A DNA stretch of 64,000 bases from Nocardia xishanensis NBRC 101358 (GCF_001613365.1 NZ_BDCF01000048.1:1-64000); one strand, 5' to 3'; positions 49,444 through 58,447 are shown, counted from the stretch's first letter. Program-made: numbers and translations. Notes: generated by a model from the letters alone, not told the origin.

Positions 49444-49660
49444 CCAGCAACTCGGCATCGGCATCGCACTGACCATCGCCGTCGACGCCACCCTCGTCCG
49501 CGGTGTGCTCGTACCAGCCCTGATGGGGTCGGCCGGACGCGCCAACTGGTGGGCTCCCGCGCCCCTGCGCCGCCTGCACGACCGCATCGGGTTCCGAGAA
49601 GATCTGGGGCAGGACATTTCTCGTGCGGACTCCGAGCATCCGGTGGGTGCGCGCCGCTGA
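49443..49660 (+). pseudogene. C-terminal remnant of an MMPL transporter
   Basis: The frame reads FQQLGIGIALTIAVDATLVR, then GVLVPALMGSAGRANWWAPAP and a charged tail to a TGA at 49658-49660. This is the last membrane helix and tail of an MMPL/YdfJ protein; compare GMIVALVIDATLVRMLLVPA and GRANWWMPG in the intact exporter at 2552. About 90 percent of the gene is missing upstream and no start is available. The former terminator survives just after it. Confidence 0.8.
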
Positions 49661-49682
49661 GCGGGCGGCGCGGGCGAATCGC

Positions 49683-49703
49683 CGCTCGGTGTGCTACCGA
49701 GCG
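49683..49703 (+). terminator. Hairpin after the MMPL remnant
   Basis: A perfect 8-bp stem (CGCTCGGT / ACCGAGCG) with a 5-base loop lies 22 bases past the remnant's stop. It is probably the surviving terminator of the lost transporter gene. Confidence 0.6.
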
Positions 49704-49843
49704 CGTCCCCGATCGCCCGCTGAACCTCGGCTGAGACCGGTCAGTATGGGCCGCCATTTCGACTGATGGGCGGAGCGACTTTCTGGCGTCGTGGCAGCGT
49801 GATTCGGCTGAGCACGTTCGTCCCTCGGCCGACGGCAGCGCTC

Positions 49844-50206
49844 TCAGGTGATCTTCCACTTGATGTCGCCGAGGAACTGCGGGTCGTCCGGGTCGGTGAT
49901 CGATCCGGCTCCGCTGGTGCCGCGTCCCGGCAAACCGCCTCCGGGCGCCCGGAAGTCGAGCAGACCGAGTACCAGTCGCGCATCCGCCGAGGCGCCGTCG
50001 AAGACGAACGCGGTCCCGGCTCCTGGTCGGTCGTCCCAGTCGAACTCGCCGGATTCCGCGGGTACGAACACCGAGGCGCCGCGCCATTCGCCGAGCAACC
50101 GGTCGGAGCCCGCCGGCGCCGATTCGATGGTCATGTTGATGAACTGGACGCTGGCTGGGTCGTTGGCGTCGGTCAGTTTCACGTCGACGTTGAAATCGAA
50201 AGCCAT
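49844..50206 (-). CDS. Hypothetical 120-residue beta-rich acidic protein
   Basis: A soluble, acidic protein starting MAFDFNVDVKLTDAND, with alternating hydrophobic residues that suggest a beta-sandwich. A Gly-rich loop (APGGGLPGRGTSGAG) precedes the C-terminal strand DIKWKIT. There is no signal peptide, membrane helix or catalytic motif. The ATG at 50206 has GGAAAGG upstream, and the longer frame to 50284 starts with a His-rich stretch that looks non-coding. The family is not recognised. Confidence 0.7.
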   Translation of the reverse strand: MAFDFNVDVKLTDANDPASVQFINMTIESAPAGSDRLLGEWRGASVFVPAESGEFDWDDRPGAGTAFVFDGASADARLVLGLLDFRAPGGGLPGRGTSGAGSITDPDDPQFLGDIKWKIT

Positions 50207-50387
50207 GACAAACCTTTCCGCGATGATCGGAGGGCTGGGATGATGGTGATGCGGTGCTTGCGCGCGTCGTTCGTTCGATCGCATCGTCAGTTTCCAACCG
50301 TCGTCGCCCCGTGGTCATGGGTAGTTCGCTACTCGACTTTCGCGATGCGGCGACTCGCTGCTCACGGCCATGACTCAGTGGGCTTCA

Positions 50388-50891
50388 TCAATGCGCGGGC
50401 GGAATCGTGTGCAACTCGACCTCGCTCAGCCGACCGGAGCGAACAGTGGCGGTCAGGTAGGTGTGATCCGGTTGGCGGCGTTTGTCGGTGGGGGAGCCGG
50501 GGTTGAGCAGGCGGAGGCCGGTGGTGGTGACGCTGTCCCACGGGATGTGGCTGTGGCCGAAGACGAGGAGGTCGGTGTCGGGGAAGGCGCGGGCGCAGCG
50601 TGCGTCGCGGCCCGCGCTCGGTCCGGTCTCGTGCACGACGGCGAGCCGGAGGCCGTCGAGGTCGGCGCGGGCTATCTCGGGAAGGCGCGCCCGCAGCGCC
50701 GGGCCGTCGTTGTTGCCGTAGACGCCGATGAGTCGCTTACTGCGCGCCTCCAGCCGATCCAACAGCGCCACCTCGACCCAGTCGCCCGCGTGCACGACGA
50801 CGTCGGCGGCGTCCACCTCGCGCCAGACCGGCTCGGGAAGGTCGCGCGCACGTTTCGGGATGTGGGTGTCGGAGATGATGAGCAACCGCAC
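50388..50891 (-). CDS. YfcE/MJ0936-type metallophosphoesterase
   Basis: A 167-residue calcineurin-like phosphoesterase with the complete metal-binding set: DTH (about 9-11), GDW (about 37-39), GNND (about 61-64), the His in VVHE and GHSH near residue 110. YfcE-like enzymes cleave phosphodiesters in vitro; the natural substrate is unclear. The GTG at 50891 places the first motif at the usual distance, and the longer frame to 51251 has no family sequence in its extra part. Confidence 0.9.
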   Translation of the reverse strand: MRLLIISDTHIPKRARDLPEPVWREVDAADVVVHAGDWVEVALLDRLEARSKRLIGVYGNNDGPALRARLPEIARADLDGLRLAVVHETGPSAGRDARCARAFPDTDLLVFGHSHIPWDSVTTTGLRLLNPGSPTDKRRQPDHTYLTATVRSGRLSEVELHTIPPAH

Positions 50892-51020
50892 GACGTCCGG
50901 TGTACCACCGCGCCGGGGCCGCGGCACGGAAGGAACCCGCGAGGCCCAAGCGGCCGATCGGGAATTCAGGCTGCCGATCCGCGCATGAGCGGCCCCGCAA
51001 ACTGCCACAATCGAAGCCTG

Positions 51021-51203
51021 ATGACCGACCAGCAGGATTCGGGCGAGGAAAAGGATCCGCCTCCGACGGGGTGGATCACGTTCGACCACGCCTACGGCCC
51101 CGCGATGCCTGGGTATCCACAGCAGCCCTACGGCGCGCCGTATGGGCCCCCGGCTTACGGCACGATCAGAAGGTTCTTCAGGCGATTGTTCAGGACGAAG
51201 TAG
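51021..51203 (+). CDS. Small Pro/Tyr/Gly-rich protein with basic tail
   Basis: A 60-residue ORF starting MTDQQDSGEEKD, with a Pro/Tyr/Gly-rich middle (PGYPQQPYGAPYGPP) and an Arg/Phe-rich end (IRRFFRRLFRTK). Such PYG-rich N-terminal segments with a basic amphipathic tail occur in actinobacterial envelope proteins. It ends 13 bases before the membrane-protein gene, suggesting an operon. The start has only a weak ribosome site, so the call is moderate. Confidence 0.5.
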   Translation: MTDQQDSGEEKDPPPTGWITFDHAYGPAMPGYPQQPYGAPYGPPAYGTIRRFFRRLFRTK

Positions 51204-51216
51204 CGGCGGTTCGGCG

Positions 51217-51702
51217 ATGGCGGAACAGGGCGCCGGGTGGGCGAGCTTCATTCACGACCAGCTCGAGCGCGAGTACTCCCGCCGCGACACACTCAATTCG
51301 CGCGCCGCGTCCGCCGTCACGAGCGCGACCGGGTTGGTCACCCTTGTGCTCGCGGTGGTGGCGGTGTTGAAAGGCAAAGACTTCACGCTCACCGGAGCCG
51401 CCCTCGTCGCGCTCTACGTCGCGATGCTCGCCCTGCTCGGCTCGGCGGTGCTGGCCGTCCTTGCTGGTGTCAGCTGGCGCTATCGCGTCACTTCTCTCGA
51501 TTCCATGCGTGCGATGCTGACTGAGCACTGGCGCGACGCCGAAGTGGACGCCCGCTACGTGGCGGCGTACTGCAACCTGGAGTCGATCGCCTCGCTGCGG
51601 GCGGGGACGTCGCTGAAGGCCTACCTGCTGATGGGCGCCGCCGGAATGCAGGTGCTCTCGATCCTCGCGTTGGCTACCAGTGCGCTCGTTCTCGTGGCGT
51701 GA
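51217..51702 (+). CDS. Three-helix membrane protein of unknown function
   Basis: A 161-residue protein. A charged N-terminal helix (HDQLEREYSRRDTLNSRA) leads into two membrane segments (about 33-52 and 60-85), a soluble helical stretch (about 90-130) and a third C-terminal membrane segment (about 137-160). The RxxxLxxRAxxxxTxxxxLVTL pattern at the first helix is common in actinobacterial small membrane proteins of unknown role. It vaguely recalls two-helix effector modules of anti-phage systems, but no nucleotide cyclase or other defence gene is nearby, so I do not assign that role. Confidence 0.75.
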   Translation: MAEQGAGWASFIHDQLEREYSRRDTLNSRAASAVTSATGLVTLVLAVVAVLKGKDFTLTGAALVALYVAMLALLGSAVLAVLAGVSWRYRVTSLDSMRAMLTEHWRDAEVDARYVAAYCNLESIASLRAGTSLKAYLLMGAAGMQVLSILALATSALVLVA

Positions 51703-51711
51703 TCTTTGCGG

Positions 51712-52614
51712 TCAGGTGAGCGTGTCGACGACGTAAGCGGCGGCTTCGGCGAGCAGAGCCTGGTCGTAGGGGGCGTCCACGGTGGTCTTGCTCGACATCA
51801 GTGCGATGACGAGCGGCGCGGAGGCAGGCGGCCACACGATACCGATGTCGTTGAGGGTGCCGTAGTCGCCGGTGCCGGTCTTGTCGGCCACCGTCCAGTC
51901 CTGCGGCACCCCGGCCCGGATGCGTTGTGCGCCGGTCGCATTGCGTTCGAGGAGGTCGCGGAGGAAGGCGCGCTTGTCGGCGGGCAGGGCGTCGCCGAGC
52001 ACGAGCCGCTGGTAGTCGGTGCCGAGGGCGCGGGGCGAGGTGGTGTCGCGTGGGTCGCCCGGTGTGGCCTCGGTGATCGCGGGTTCGATGCGATCCATCC
52101 GCGTGACCGTGTCGCCGAGACTGCGCACGTACGCCGTCAGTTCGGCAGGGCCGCCGAGGTCGCGGAGCAGCAGGTTGCCCGCGGTCCCGTCGCTGAAACG
52201 GACTGCGGCGTCGCACAGGTCGCGGATCGTCATCCCCGTCGCCACGTGTCGCGAGGTGATGGAGGCGCTCTTCAAGAGATCCGCCTCGGTGTAGGAGACG
52301 ACGGTGTCCAAGTGCGACAACGGATTCCGGTGCAGCACCGCCGCAGCGGCCAACCCTTTGAACGTCGAGCAGAACGCGAAGCGCTCGTCCGCCCGGTGCG
52401 CGATGGTCACGCCCGTGCCGGTCGCGAGCGCGTAGACGCCGAGGCGTGCGTCGAACTGTCGTTCCAACTCGACGAGACGCTCGTGATGGACTTCCGTCGG
52501 AGTTGCCGGAGCCGCGGCAGGCGGCGCTGGTTCTGTCGCGCATCCCGCGAGCGGGAGCAACGCGGCCGCGCCGAGGAGTGTGCGGCGGGTGAGTAGCGGG
52601 CGCGACAACGTCAC
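51712..52614 (-). CDS. Class A beta-lactamase, lipoprotein, with non-canonical SDG and EPAIT motifs
   Basis: A 300-residue beta-lactamase. The N-terminus has a twin-Arg LTRRTLLG and a lipobox (LAGC, Cys25). Active-site elements: Ser83-x2-Lys86 (STFK), Ser141-Asp142-Gly143 in place of SDN, Glu177 in EPAIT where the family has ExxLN (so the usual Asn is Thr181), and KTG at 245-247. An SDG motif is also found in M. tuberculosis BlaC, which is poorly inhibited by some inhibitors. The missing omega-loop Asn may slow deacylation or change specificity. The GTG at 52614 follows GGGGAAGGAACA. Confidence 0.9.
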   Translation of the reverse strand: MTLSRPLLTRRTLLGAAALLPLAGCATEPAPPAAAPATPTEVHHERLVELERQFDARLGVYALATGTGVTIAHRADERFAFCSTFKGLAAAAVLHRNPLSHLDTVVSYTEADLLKSASITSRHVATGMTIRDLCDAAVRFSDGTAGNLLLRDLGGPAELTAYVRSLGDTVTRMDRIEPAITEATPGDPRDTTSPRALGTDYQRLVLGDALPADKRAFLRDLLERNATGAQRIRAGVPQDWTVADKTGTGDYGTLNDIGIVWPPASAPLVIALMSSKTTVDAPYDQALLAEAAAYVVDTLT

Positions 52615-52865
52615 TGTTCCTTCCCCTGGTGCGCGATGACCGTGCGTCGACGACACACCGACAGCAAAGCGTCGGTGATCGGCGTTCCTTGCCGCTGACG
52701 GTAGTGCGCACGCATGATCATCCTGTGGTCCCATGAATACCGGAACCGCACGGCCCGCACATGTGCCAGGCTCTGCGCACATGGAATGTGCTCGACCGTG
52801 GGTCGCTCGGGGCCTCGCCTGCTGCCCGTCATCACGGGCAGAGGCGCTCTTGTGGCCCGCGAGGC

Positions 52866-53252
52866 TCAAAGAACAGGCCGATTCCGCGTCCCGTAGATCC
52901 CCCAGTCGTCACCGCGCAGATACGCGAGATGCTGGGCGTCGGCGCGAGCGGACAGCGCGGCGGCGACCTCGGCGGCGGCATTGCGGCGCAGCTTCAGCAG
53001 CACGCCGAGGCAACCCGCCACGATCGCGAAGCCCAAGACGGCGCCATCGAGCTCGGCGTCGAACAGATTGCCGATCCCGATGAGCATGCCGAATGCCGCG
53101 ACGCCCCACGTCCACGCGGCGGGATGCCGCCGCATCGACTCCCGCACCCCGGCGTAGGCCTGCTTGGTCTTGTCGGGATTCTGGAAGCACCAGACGACCA
53201 GGTAGAAAGGCCACAGGAACGGAGCCAACAGCAACAGGACGATGATCTTCAT
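52866..53252 (-). CDS. Small membrane protein
   Basis: A 128-residue protein with an N-terminal hydrophobic segment (about 2-22), a short loop (QNPDKTKQAYAGVRESMRRH) and two further membrane helices (about 46-64 and 70-87), then a soluble Ala/Arg-rich tail. The ATG at 53252 has an ideal AGGAGG site. There is no recognised family. It is upstream of the beta-lactamase gene on the same strand, but 250 bases away. Confidence 0.78.
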   Translation of the reverse strand: MKIIVLLLLAPFLWPFYLVVWCFQNPDKTKQAYAGVRESMRRHPAAWTWGVAAFGMLIGIGNLFDAELDGAVLGFAIVAGCLGVLLKLRRNAAAEVAAALSARADAQHLAYLRGDDWGIYGTRNRPVL

Positions 53253-53434
53253 GGCCCTCCTCTCACTGCCCACGGGGATGAGGACTACCCATTCGATCGA
53301 GACCCAGTCCGGGCGGTGTTACCCGGCGCGCCATCCCCGCAGCCAGCATCTCGGATTTTGGCCGCGGGTCGCAACAGCGATTCCTGACCCGGGTCCGGTC
53401 GCTCGTGCGCGCCGGTCGGTTTTCCGGGACCTGC

Positions 53435-54847
53435 TCACCGCAGGCGGCGCAGGGCCCGCTCGGCGGCATTGGCGCCGCACATGCCGTGCGCGCCGGGGCC
53501 GGGCGGGGTGGCGGCCGAGCAGAGATAGTGGCCGGGGATGCCGATGTCGTAGGGCCACAGGGTTTTCCGCGGTCCGAAGACGAGCTGGGGGATGTCCTTG
53601 GCTCCGGTCATGATGTTGCCGCCGACGTAGTTGGGGTTGTAGTCGGCGAATTCCGTCGTGGTGCGCACGTCGGCGCCGACGACGCGGTCGCGAAAGCCGG
53701 GCGCGAACCGCTCGATCTGGTCGATGATCGCGGCGGTGGCGTCGCCGGTGTAGCCGTGCGGGACGTGCGCGTAGGCCCAGACTGGGTGGATGTCGCCGAC
53801 CGAGCGCTGCGGGTCGGCCAGGTACTGCTGGCCGACCAGCACGAACGGCCGCTGGGGCATCCGTCCGGCGTGGATGTCGCGCTCGGACGCGGTGATCTCC
53901 GCGTAGTTGCCGCCGAGGTGCACGGTGCCCGCCCGGCGGGCGGCTTCCGCGGTCCACGGGACTCCGCCCTGGACGGCGAAGTCGACCTTATAGGCCCCAG
54001 GGCCGTAGCGAAAACGCTGAAATGCCTTGCCGATTCGCGCGGGCAGCCGGTCGCCGAGTATGTCGGCGACGGCCGTGGGCGCCACGTCCCACAGGACGAC
54101 GTCGGCCGGGGGCAGGTCCGTCGCGGCCCGCACCGGCGTCCCGGTCTCGATCTTGCCGCCGAGATCGCCGAGCAGCGCCGCCATCGCGTCGATGATGCGC
54201 TGCGACCCGCCCGCGGCGACGGCCCACCCGTAGGCGTGGCCCGCGGTGAGGATGCCGAGGCCGATGCTGGCGCTGAGCGGCCGGTTCAGCGGGTGGAAAG
54301 CGTGCGCGGCGACGCCGCCGAACAGACCGCGCGCCTGCGGGGTGCGGAAGGCGCGCGCGAGCAGATCGGCCGGGGCGAGCGCGGGAATCCCGAAGCGCGC
54401 CAAGCCGAATGGATGGCGCGGCACGCGCAGCAGCGGCCGCATGATGTCCGGGCCCATGCGGTCGTAGCCCGCGGTGGTCCGTTCGAACAGCAACCGCCAC
54501 ACCCGGCCGTCGGCGCCGAGACCGGCGGCCGTGTCGGCGACGGATCGGTGCAGCACACCGGCGCTGCCGTCGTCGAGCGGGTGGACGCAGTCGATCTCCG
54601 GCCACGCCCACGTCAGCCCGTAGCGGGCGAGGTCGAGCGAACGCAGGAACGGAGAGCCGACGGCCATCGGGTGGATGGCCGAGCACTGGTCGTGCAACAG
54701 ACCGGGGACGATCGCTTCGCGGGTCCGTGCGCCGCCGCCGATCTCGTCGGCGGCCTCCAGCACGGTGACCTCGAGTCCCGCCCCGGCCAGTGCGATCGCC
54801 GCCGCGAGGCCGTTGGGGCCGCCGCCGACAACCAGTGCTGTGCTCAT
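53435..54847 (-). CDS. FAD-dependent oxidoreductase, phytoene-desaturase-like
   Basis: A 470-residue flavoprotein. The N-terminal FAD motif is VVGGGPNGLAAAIALAGAG with EAADEIGGGARTRE, and the C-terminal FAD-binding segment GIPGHYLCSAATPPGPGAHGMCG matches the carotenoid-desaturase/NAD(P)/FAD superfamily. It is the last gene of the FadD-DUF3556-oxidoreductase operon. Mycobacterial relatives are annotated only as putative desaturases or oxidoreductases. It probably acts on a long-chain lipid, based on its neighbours. GGAG precedes the ATG. Confidence 0.87.
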   Translation of the reverse strand: MSTALVVGGGPNGLAAAIALAGAGLEVTVLEAADEIGGGARTREAIVPGLLHDQCSAIHPMAVGSPFLRSLDLARYGLTWAWPEIDCVHPLDDGSAGVLHRSVADTAAGLGADGRVWRLLFERTTAGYDRMGPDIMRPLLRVPRHPFGLARFGIPALAPADLLARAFRTPQARGLFGGVAAHAFHPLNRPLSASIGLGILTAGHAYGWAVAAGGSQRIIDAMAALLGDLGGKIETGTPVRAATDLPPADVVLWDVAPTAVADILGDRLPARIGKAFQRFRYGPGAYKVDFAVQGGVPWTAEAARRAGTVHLGGNYAEITASERDIHAGRMPQRPFVLVGQQYLADPQRSVGDIHPVWAYAHVPHGYTGDATAAIIDQIERFAPGFRDRVVGADVRTTTEFADYNPNYVGGNIMTGAKDIPQLVFGPRKTLWPYDIGIPGHYLCSAATPPGPGAHGMCGANAAERALRRLR

Positions 54848-54876
54848 ATCGCTTTCTCCGTTCCGTTGGTCGCGGA

Positions 54877-56697
54877 TCAGCCGACGCGCTGCGGCTCGGG
54901 TTCCGGCACGAGCCCGATGGGCAGTGCCGGCGCCTCGTAGCCTGGGCGCCGCCAGGTCACCTCGTGCGGGATCGGACCGTCGGGCAGCCACGGCTGTGCC
55001 TGCACCGCGTCGCGCACTCGCCACTCGCCGCGCTCCACGACGCCGAGCGCCGCGTCGATGACCTGGTACCGCTGGATGCCGCGGTGGATCGGCTGGGACT
55101 CCACCCACACGATGATCCACTCGCCGGGGGCGAAGCCGACGCGGGACTGCACCGCCGCGATCAGATCGGCGTCGTGCAGGTGCCCGTCGCCGAAGTTGAA
55201 GCCGATCAGCGAATTGCAACCGAACTCGGCCTCGCGCACCGTCCACCGATCCAGCTCGGGAATCTGCTTGTACAGCACAGAGAACAGGCCGCGGCCCTGA
55301 CTGTGCATGGACCGCCACGCGATGGTCTGCTGCATGGTGATCTCGGCGATCGCCTTCGGGTAACCCATGGCCTGCAACTGGTCGATCTGGTTCTGCGCAG
55401 GCCGGTGCGGCAGCGTGTTGAGCTTCTGCTCGGCGCCCGGTGCGAAGGCCCACAGCGCCGAGGCCCAGTTGCCCGCGTACTGCCGCATCGACGGCAGGAA
55501 CGACACCAGATCCGGGCGCAGGTTGCCGAGGACAGGGAAGAACACCAGCGCGGTGATGATCCCGACGGCCAGCCACGGCGAGGACATGTCGGTGACGGCG
55601 TAGCCGTCGGCCGCGGGGAAGCCGAGGAACAGGAACACCGACAGGTAGGCGAACAAGACGTTCCACTCCAGCGGCACCGCCAGCGGGAAGGTGGAGATGA
55701 TGAAGCAGTGGAACACCACCATCATCACCACGCCTGCCAGGGTCAGCCAGTGGTTGGTGGAGAACAGCAGCACCAGCGGCGTGACGATCTCCACCGTGGT
55801 CCCGCCCACGTGGGCGAGGAACGAGGCCACCTTGGACGGGCGCAGGTCGCGCGGGAAATCGCGGTACTGCTGCCGCTTGAACCACCGGAACGGGACGGCG
55901 GGGCTGTTGGACACCATCGGGGGAACCACATTCGAGAAGTGGTCGCCGAACTTGGAGACGCCGGCTCCGATCCAGACGACGCAGATCAGCAGCTTGGCCG
56001 CGATGATCATGTCGACGAACGGCAGGGCCGCGAAGAAGATCAAAGCGGGCAGATACTGCTCACCGCGCGCGGCGAGGAAGATCGTCTTGTCCCGCAGCCC
56101 GCACAGCACGTAGAGCGCGATCGGCGCGATCAGCAGCGCCGGATTCACCAAGCCCGAAGTGTTGAAGGGCAGCGCGGCGCTCAGCGACGCGCTCGGAACG
56201 CCGGGCAGCACGATCGCCAGCAGCAGCGTGCCGAGGAACGCCAGGTAGAGGCCGACGTCGAGGAGTGTGCGGGTATCGCCGTTCGTGAACGGCACGCGCC
56301 GCCACGGCCGCAGGCGAATCGTCCCCGGCCGCGCCCAGAACAGGATTCCGCCGGTCATCGGCTTGAACTTGCCCGCGAGCGGACCCCAGGAACCGGCCAG
56401 GCCGATGGCCTCCAGCAGGACGGTCCACAGCACCAGCTTCTGGTAGACGATCGGCTCGTTCCACCAGCCCGAGACGTCCCAGACCGGGCCCACGCCGGAG
56501 GTCCAGGTCGCCAACGCCGCGCCACCGACGGCGTAGAGCAGGAGGAGTTTGACGATGTAGACGGTGTGGATCATTTTCGGGCTGCCGAAGCCGTAATTCA
56601 CCCAGTGCAGCGCCAGGGCTTGCATACGCTCGCGCAGTGGTTTGCCGAGAAATGTGTCCACATCGACGGGCGGGAAATCTCCCGTTTTGAACCCCAT
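54877..56697 (-). CDS. DUF3556 multi-pass membrane protein
   Basis: A 606-residue protein starting MGFKTGDFPPVDVDTFL, with about ten predicted membrane helices between residues 45 and 390 and a long soluble C-terminus. It corresponds to DUF3556, widespread in mycolate-containing actinobacteria. Function is unknown; the linkage to an acyl-CoA ligase and a desaturase-like enzyme suggests handling of a membrane lipid. It starts 115 bases after the ligase gene and ends 29 bases before the oxidoreductase start, so all three are probably one transcript. Confidence 0.88.
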   Translation of the reverse strand: MGFKTGDFPPVDVDTFLGKPLRERMQALALHWVNYGFGSPKMIHTVYIVKLLLLYAVGGAALATWTSGVGPVWDVSGWWNEPIVYQKLVLWTVLLEAIGLAGSWGPLAGKFKPMTGGILFWARPGTIRLRPWRRVPFTNGDTRTLLDVGLYLAFLGTLLLAIVLPGVPSASLSAALPFNTSGLVNPALLIAPIALYVLCGLRDKTIFLAARGEQYLPALIFFAALPFVDMIIAAKLLICVVWIGAGVSKFGDHFSNVVPPMVSNSPAVPFRWFKRQQYRDFPRDLRPSKVASFLAHVGGTTVEIVTPLVLLFSTNHWLTLAGVVMMVVFHCFIISTFPLAVPLEWNVLFAYLSVFLFLGFPAADGYAVTDMSSPWLAVGIITALVFFPVLGNLRPDLVSFLPSMRQYAGNWASALWAFAPGAEQKLNTLPHRPAQNQIDQLQAMGYPKAIAEITMQQTIAWRSMHSQGRGLFSVLYKQIPELDRWTVREAEFGCNSLIGFNFGDGHLHDADLIAAVQSRVGFAPGEWIIVWVESQPIHRGIQRYQVIDAALGVVERGEWRVRDAVQAQPWLPDGPIPHEVTWRRPGYEAPALPIGLVPEPEPQRVG

Positions 56698-56812
56698 GGT
56701 TACTTACCTTCCGTGCCATCGCTTTTCGGGTGCACGACATCGACATCCGTGAGCGCGTGGCTCGGACGGCGGATCGTGCTTTCGTGGATTTGTTACCGAA
56801 TTCTGCCGATGC

Positions 56813-58273
56813 TCAGGCCGGAGCCGGCATCGTGCGCAATTTTCTTTTGTCGATCTTGCCCACCGGATTGCGTGGGAGCTCTTCCGTGAGATGAACGGCG
56901 ACCGGGATCTTGACCCGGGCCAGCGAGATGCCGCAGTGCTCGAGCAAGTGCGAGGCGGTGACGGTGGTCCCCGGCATGGCGACCACGTGCGCGACCGGCA
57001 CCTCGCCGAGCACCTCGTGCGGCGCGCCGACCACGGCGGCCTCGAGCACGTCCGGGTGGGCGTGCAGCACGTTCTCGATCTCCTTGGGGTAGATGTTCTC
57101 CCCGCCGCGGATGATCATGTCCTTGATTCGGTCGATCAGCACCAGGTAGCCGTCCGAATCGAAGTAGCCGACGTCGCCGGTGTGCAGCCAGCCGTCGACG
57201 ATGGTCTGCGCGGTCGCCTTCGGGCGGCCGAGGTAGCCGCGCATCACGTTCGGGCCCTTGATCACCACCTCGCCGGGCTCGCCCGGGTCGGCGAGGAAGC
57301 CGTTGGCGTCCACGATGGCGATCGTCTGACCGGGCAGCGGCACTCCGACCGTGCCCGGCTTGCGCGGCCCGTCCGGCGGGTTGACCGTCGACGCGCATGT
57401 CCCCTCGGACAGGCCGTAGCCCTCGACGACCGGGACGTCGAAACGGGCTTCGAACCGCGCGATGAGCTCGGCGGGCATCGGCGCCGCGCCGCAGATGACC
57501 CGCCGCAGCGACGAGGTGTCCGGCGTGCGCTCCGGTGATTGGGTCACCAGCATGGCGTAGATCGCGGGCACCGCGGAGAAGTAGGTCGGCCGGACGCGTT
57601 CGACAAAGTCGAAGAAGGTCGACGCGGAGAAGCGCCCCGCGATAGTGGCCCTGCCCCCGGCAAGCAGTGGCGACAGCACGCTGACCACGATCCCGTTGAC
57701 ATGGAACAACGGCAGGATCAGCAGGCTGTGATCGGTCTCGTCGAGGCCGAGCGTCTCGATGAGCATGGCGCACATGGCGGCGATGTTCGAGTGATCGAGC
57801 ACAACGCCTTTCGGCTGTCCCGTGGTGCCGCTGGTGTAGATGATCAGCGCGGTCGCGTCGTCCTCGGTGACGACAGTGGGCATCGGCGCGATGGTCGTCG
57901 CGGCGGGGCCCGCCACGTCGGCCACGTCGAGCGAGGCGAAACCGCGGTCGCCCTCGGTGATCACGACTTTCGCGGCGCAATCCGATATCTGATATCGCAT
58001 TTCGTCCAATGTGGAATCGGGTTTGACCGGAGTCACCGCGGCGCCGATATGCCACGCCGCGAAAAGGATCACCACCAGTTCCAGGCGGTTCGGCAGAACC
58101 ACCGCGACCACATCGCCGCGTCCTACTCCGTGCTCGTGCAGAATTGTCGCGGCGATCCGCACGCGACGCGCGAAAGTCGCGTTGTCGAGTTCTTCGCGAT
58201 CGTCCGCGATGCAGGGGCCGGTGGGATTCCAGAGCGCCCGGACGCGGGGTGTCTCGGCTACGTGCTGCAACAT
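56813..58273 (-). CDS. AMP-dependent acyl-CoA synthetase (FadD-like)
   Basis: A 486-residue ANL enzyme. It has the P-loop IYTSGTTGQPKGV (about 144-156), EGYGLSEGTCAS, the TGDVGYFDSDGY motif and the C-terminal catalytic Lys in NPVGKIDKRKL. It activates a fatty or aromatic acid to its CoA ester. It is slightly shorter than typical FadD proteins. It heads the operon with the DUF3556 protein and the desaturase-like protein and is divergent from a PucR-type regulator. Confidence 0.9.
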   Translation of the reverse strand: MLQHVAETPRVRALWNPTGPCIADDREELDNATFARRVRIAATILHEHGVGRGDVVAVVLPNRLELVVILFAAWHIGAAVTPVKPDSTLDEMRYQISDCAAKVVITEGDRGFASLDVADVAGPAATTIAPMPTVVTEDDATALIIYTSGTTGQPKGVVLDHSNIAAMCAMLIETLGLDETDHSLLILPLFHVNGIVVSVLSPLLAGGRATIAGRFSASTFFDFVERVRPTYFSAVPAIYAMLVTQSPERTPDTSSLRRVICGAAPMPAELIARFEARFDVPVVEGYGLSEGTCASTVNPPDGPRKPGTVGVPLPGQTIAIVDANGFLADPGEPGEVVIKGPNVMRGYLGRPKATAQTIVDGWLHTGDVGYFDSDGYLVLIDRIKDMIIRGGENIYPKEIENVLHAHPDVLEAAVVGAPHEVLGEVPVAHVVAMPGTTVTASHLLEHCGISLARVKIPVAVHLTEELPRNPVGKIDKRKLRTMPAPA

Positions 58274-58376
58274 TCAATCACCATCGAATACGTCTGTGAC
58301 AGGAATTACTTTTCCCAAGGTAGAGGCATGACCGGTGTGGTGCTACGGGTCCGCGATCCAGAATTCTCGCGGCGCG

Positions 58377-58393
58377 TTGTGCCACCGGCACAA
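58377..58393. promoter_or_regulatory. Perfect inverted repeat TTGTGCC-ACC-GGCACAA in the fadD/pucR gap
   Basis: Two 7-bp arms with a 3-base centre (58377-58383 and 58387-58393) lie midway between the divergent ligase and PucR-type genes. A regulator dimer bound here could control both. The PucR-type protein is the likely binder. Confidence 0.55.
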
Positions 58394-58433
58394 ACGGTGT
58401 GCGCAAGCGCCCGTACGGACCGCTGACCTGGAG

Positions 58434-58447
58434 TATCGTCCGGGCCA
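58434..58447 (+). promoter_or_regulatory. Probable leaderless promoter of the PucR-type regulator
   Basis: TATCGT at 58434-58439 (TANNNT) is 8 bases before the ATG at 58448. No ribosome site is found between them. Confidence 0.45.

Noticed and set aside
51217..51702. Membrane protein as an anti-phage effector
   Set aside because: The two-helix layout recalls such effectors, but no cyclase, nuclease or other defence gene is adjacent.
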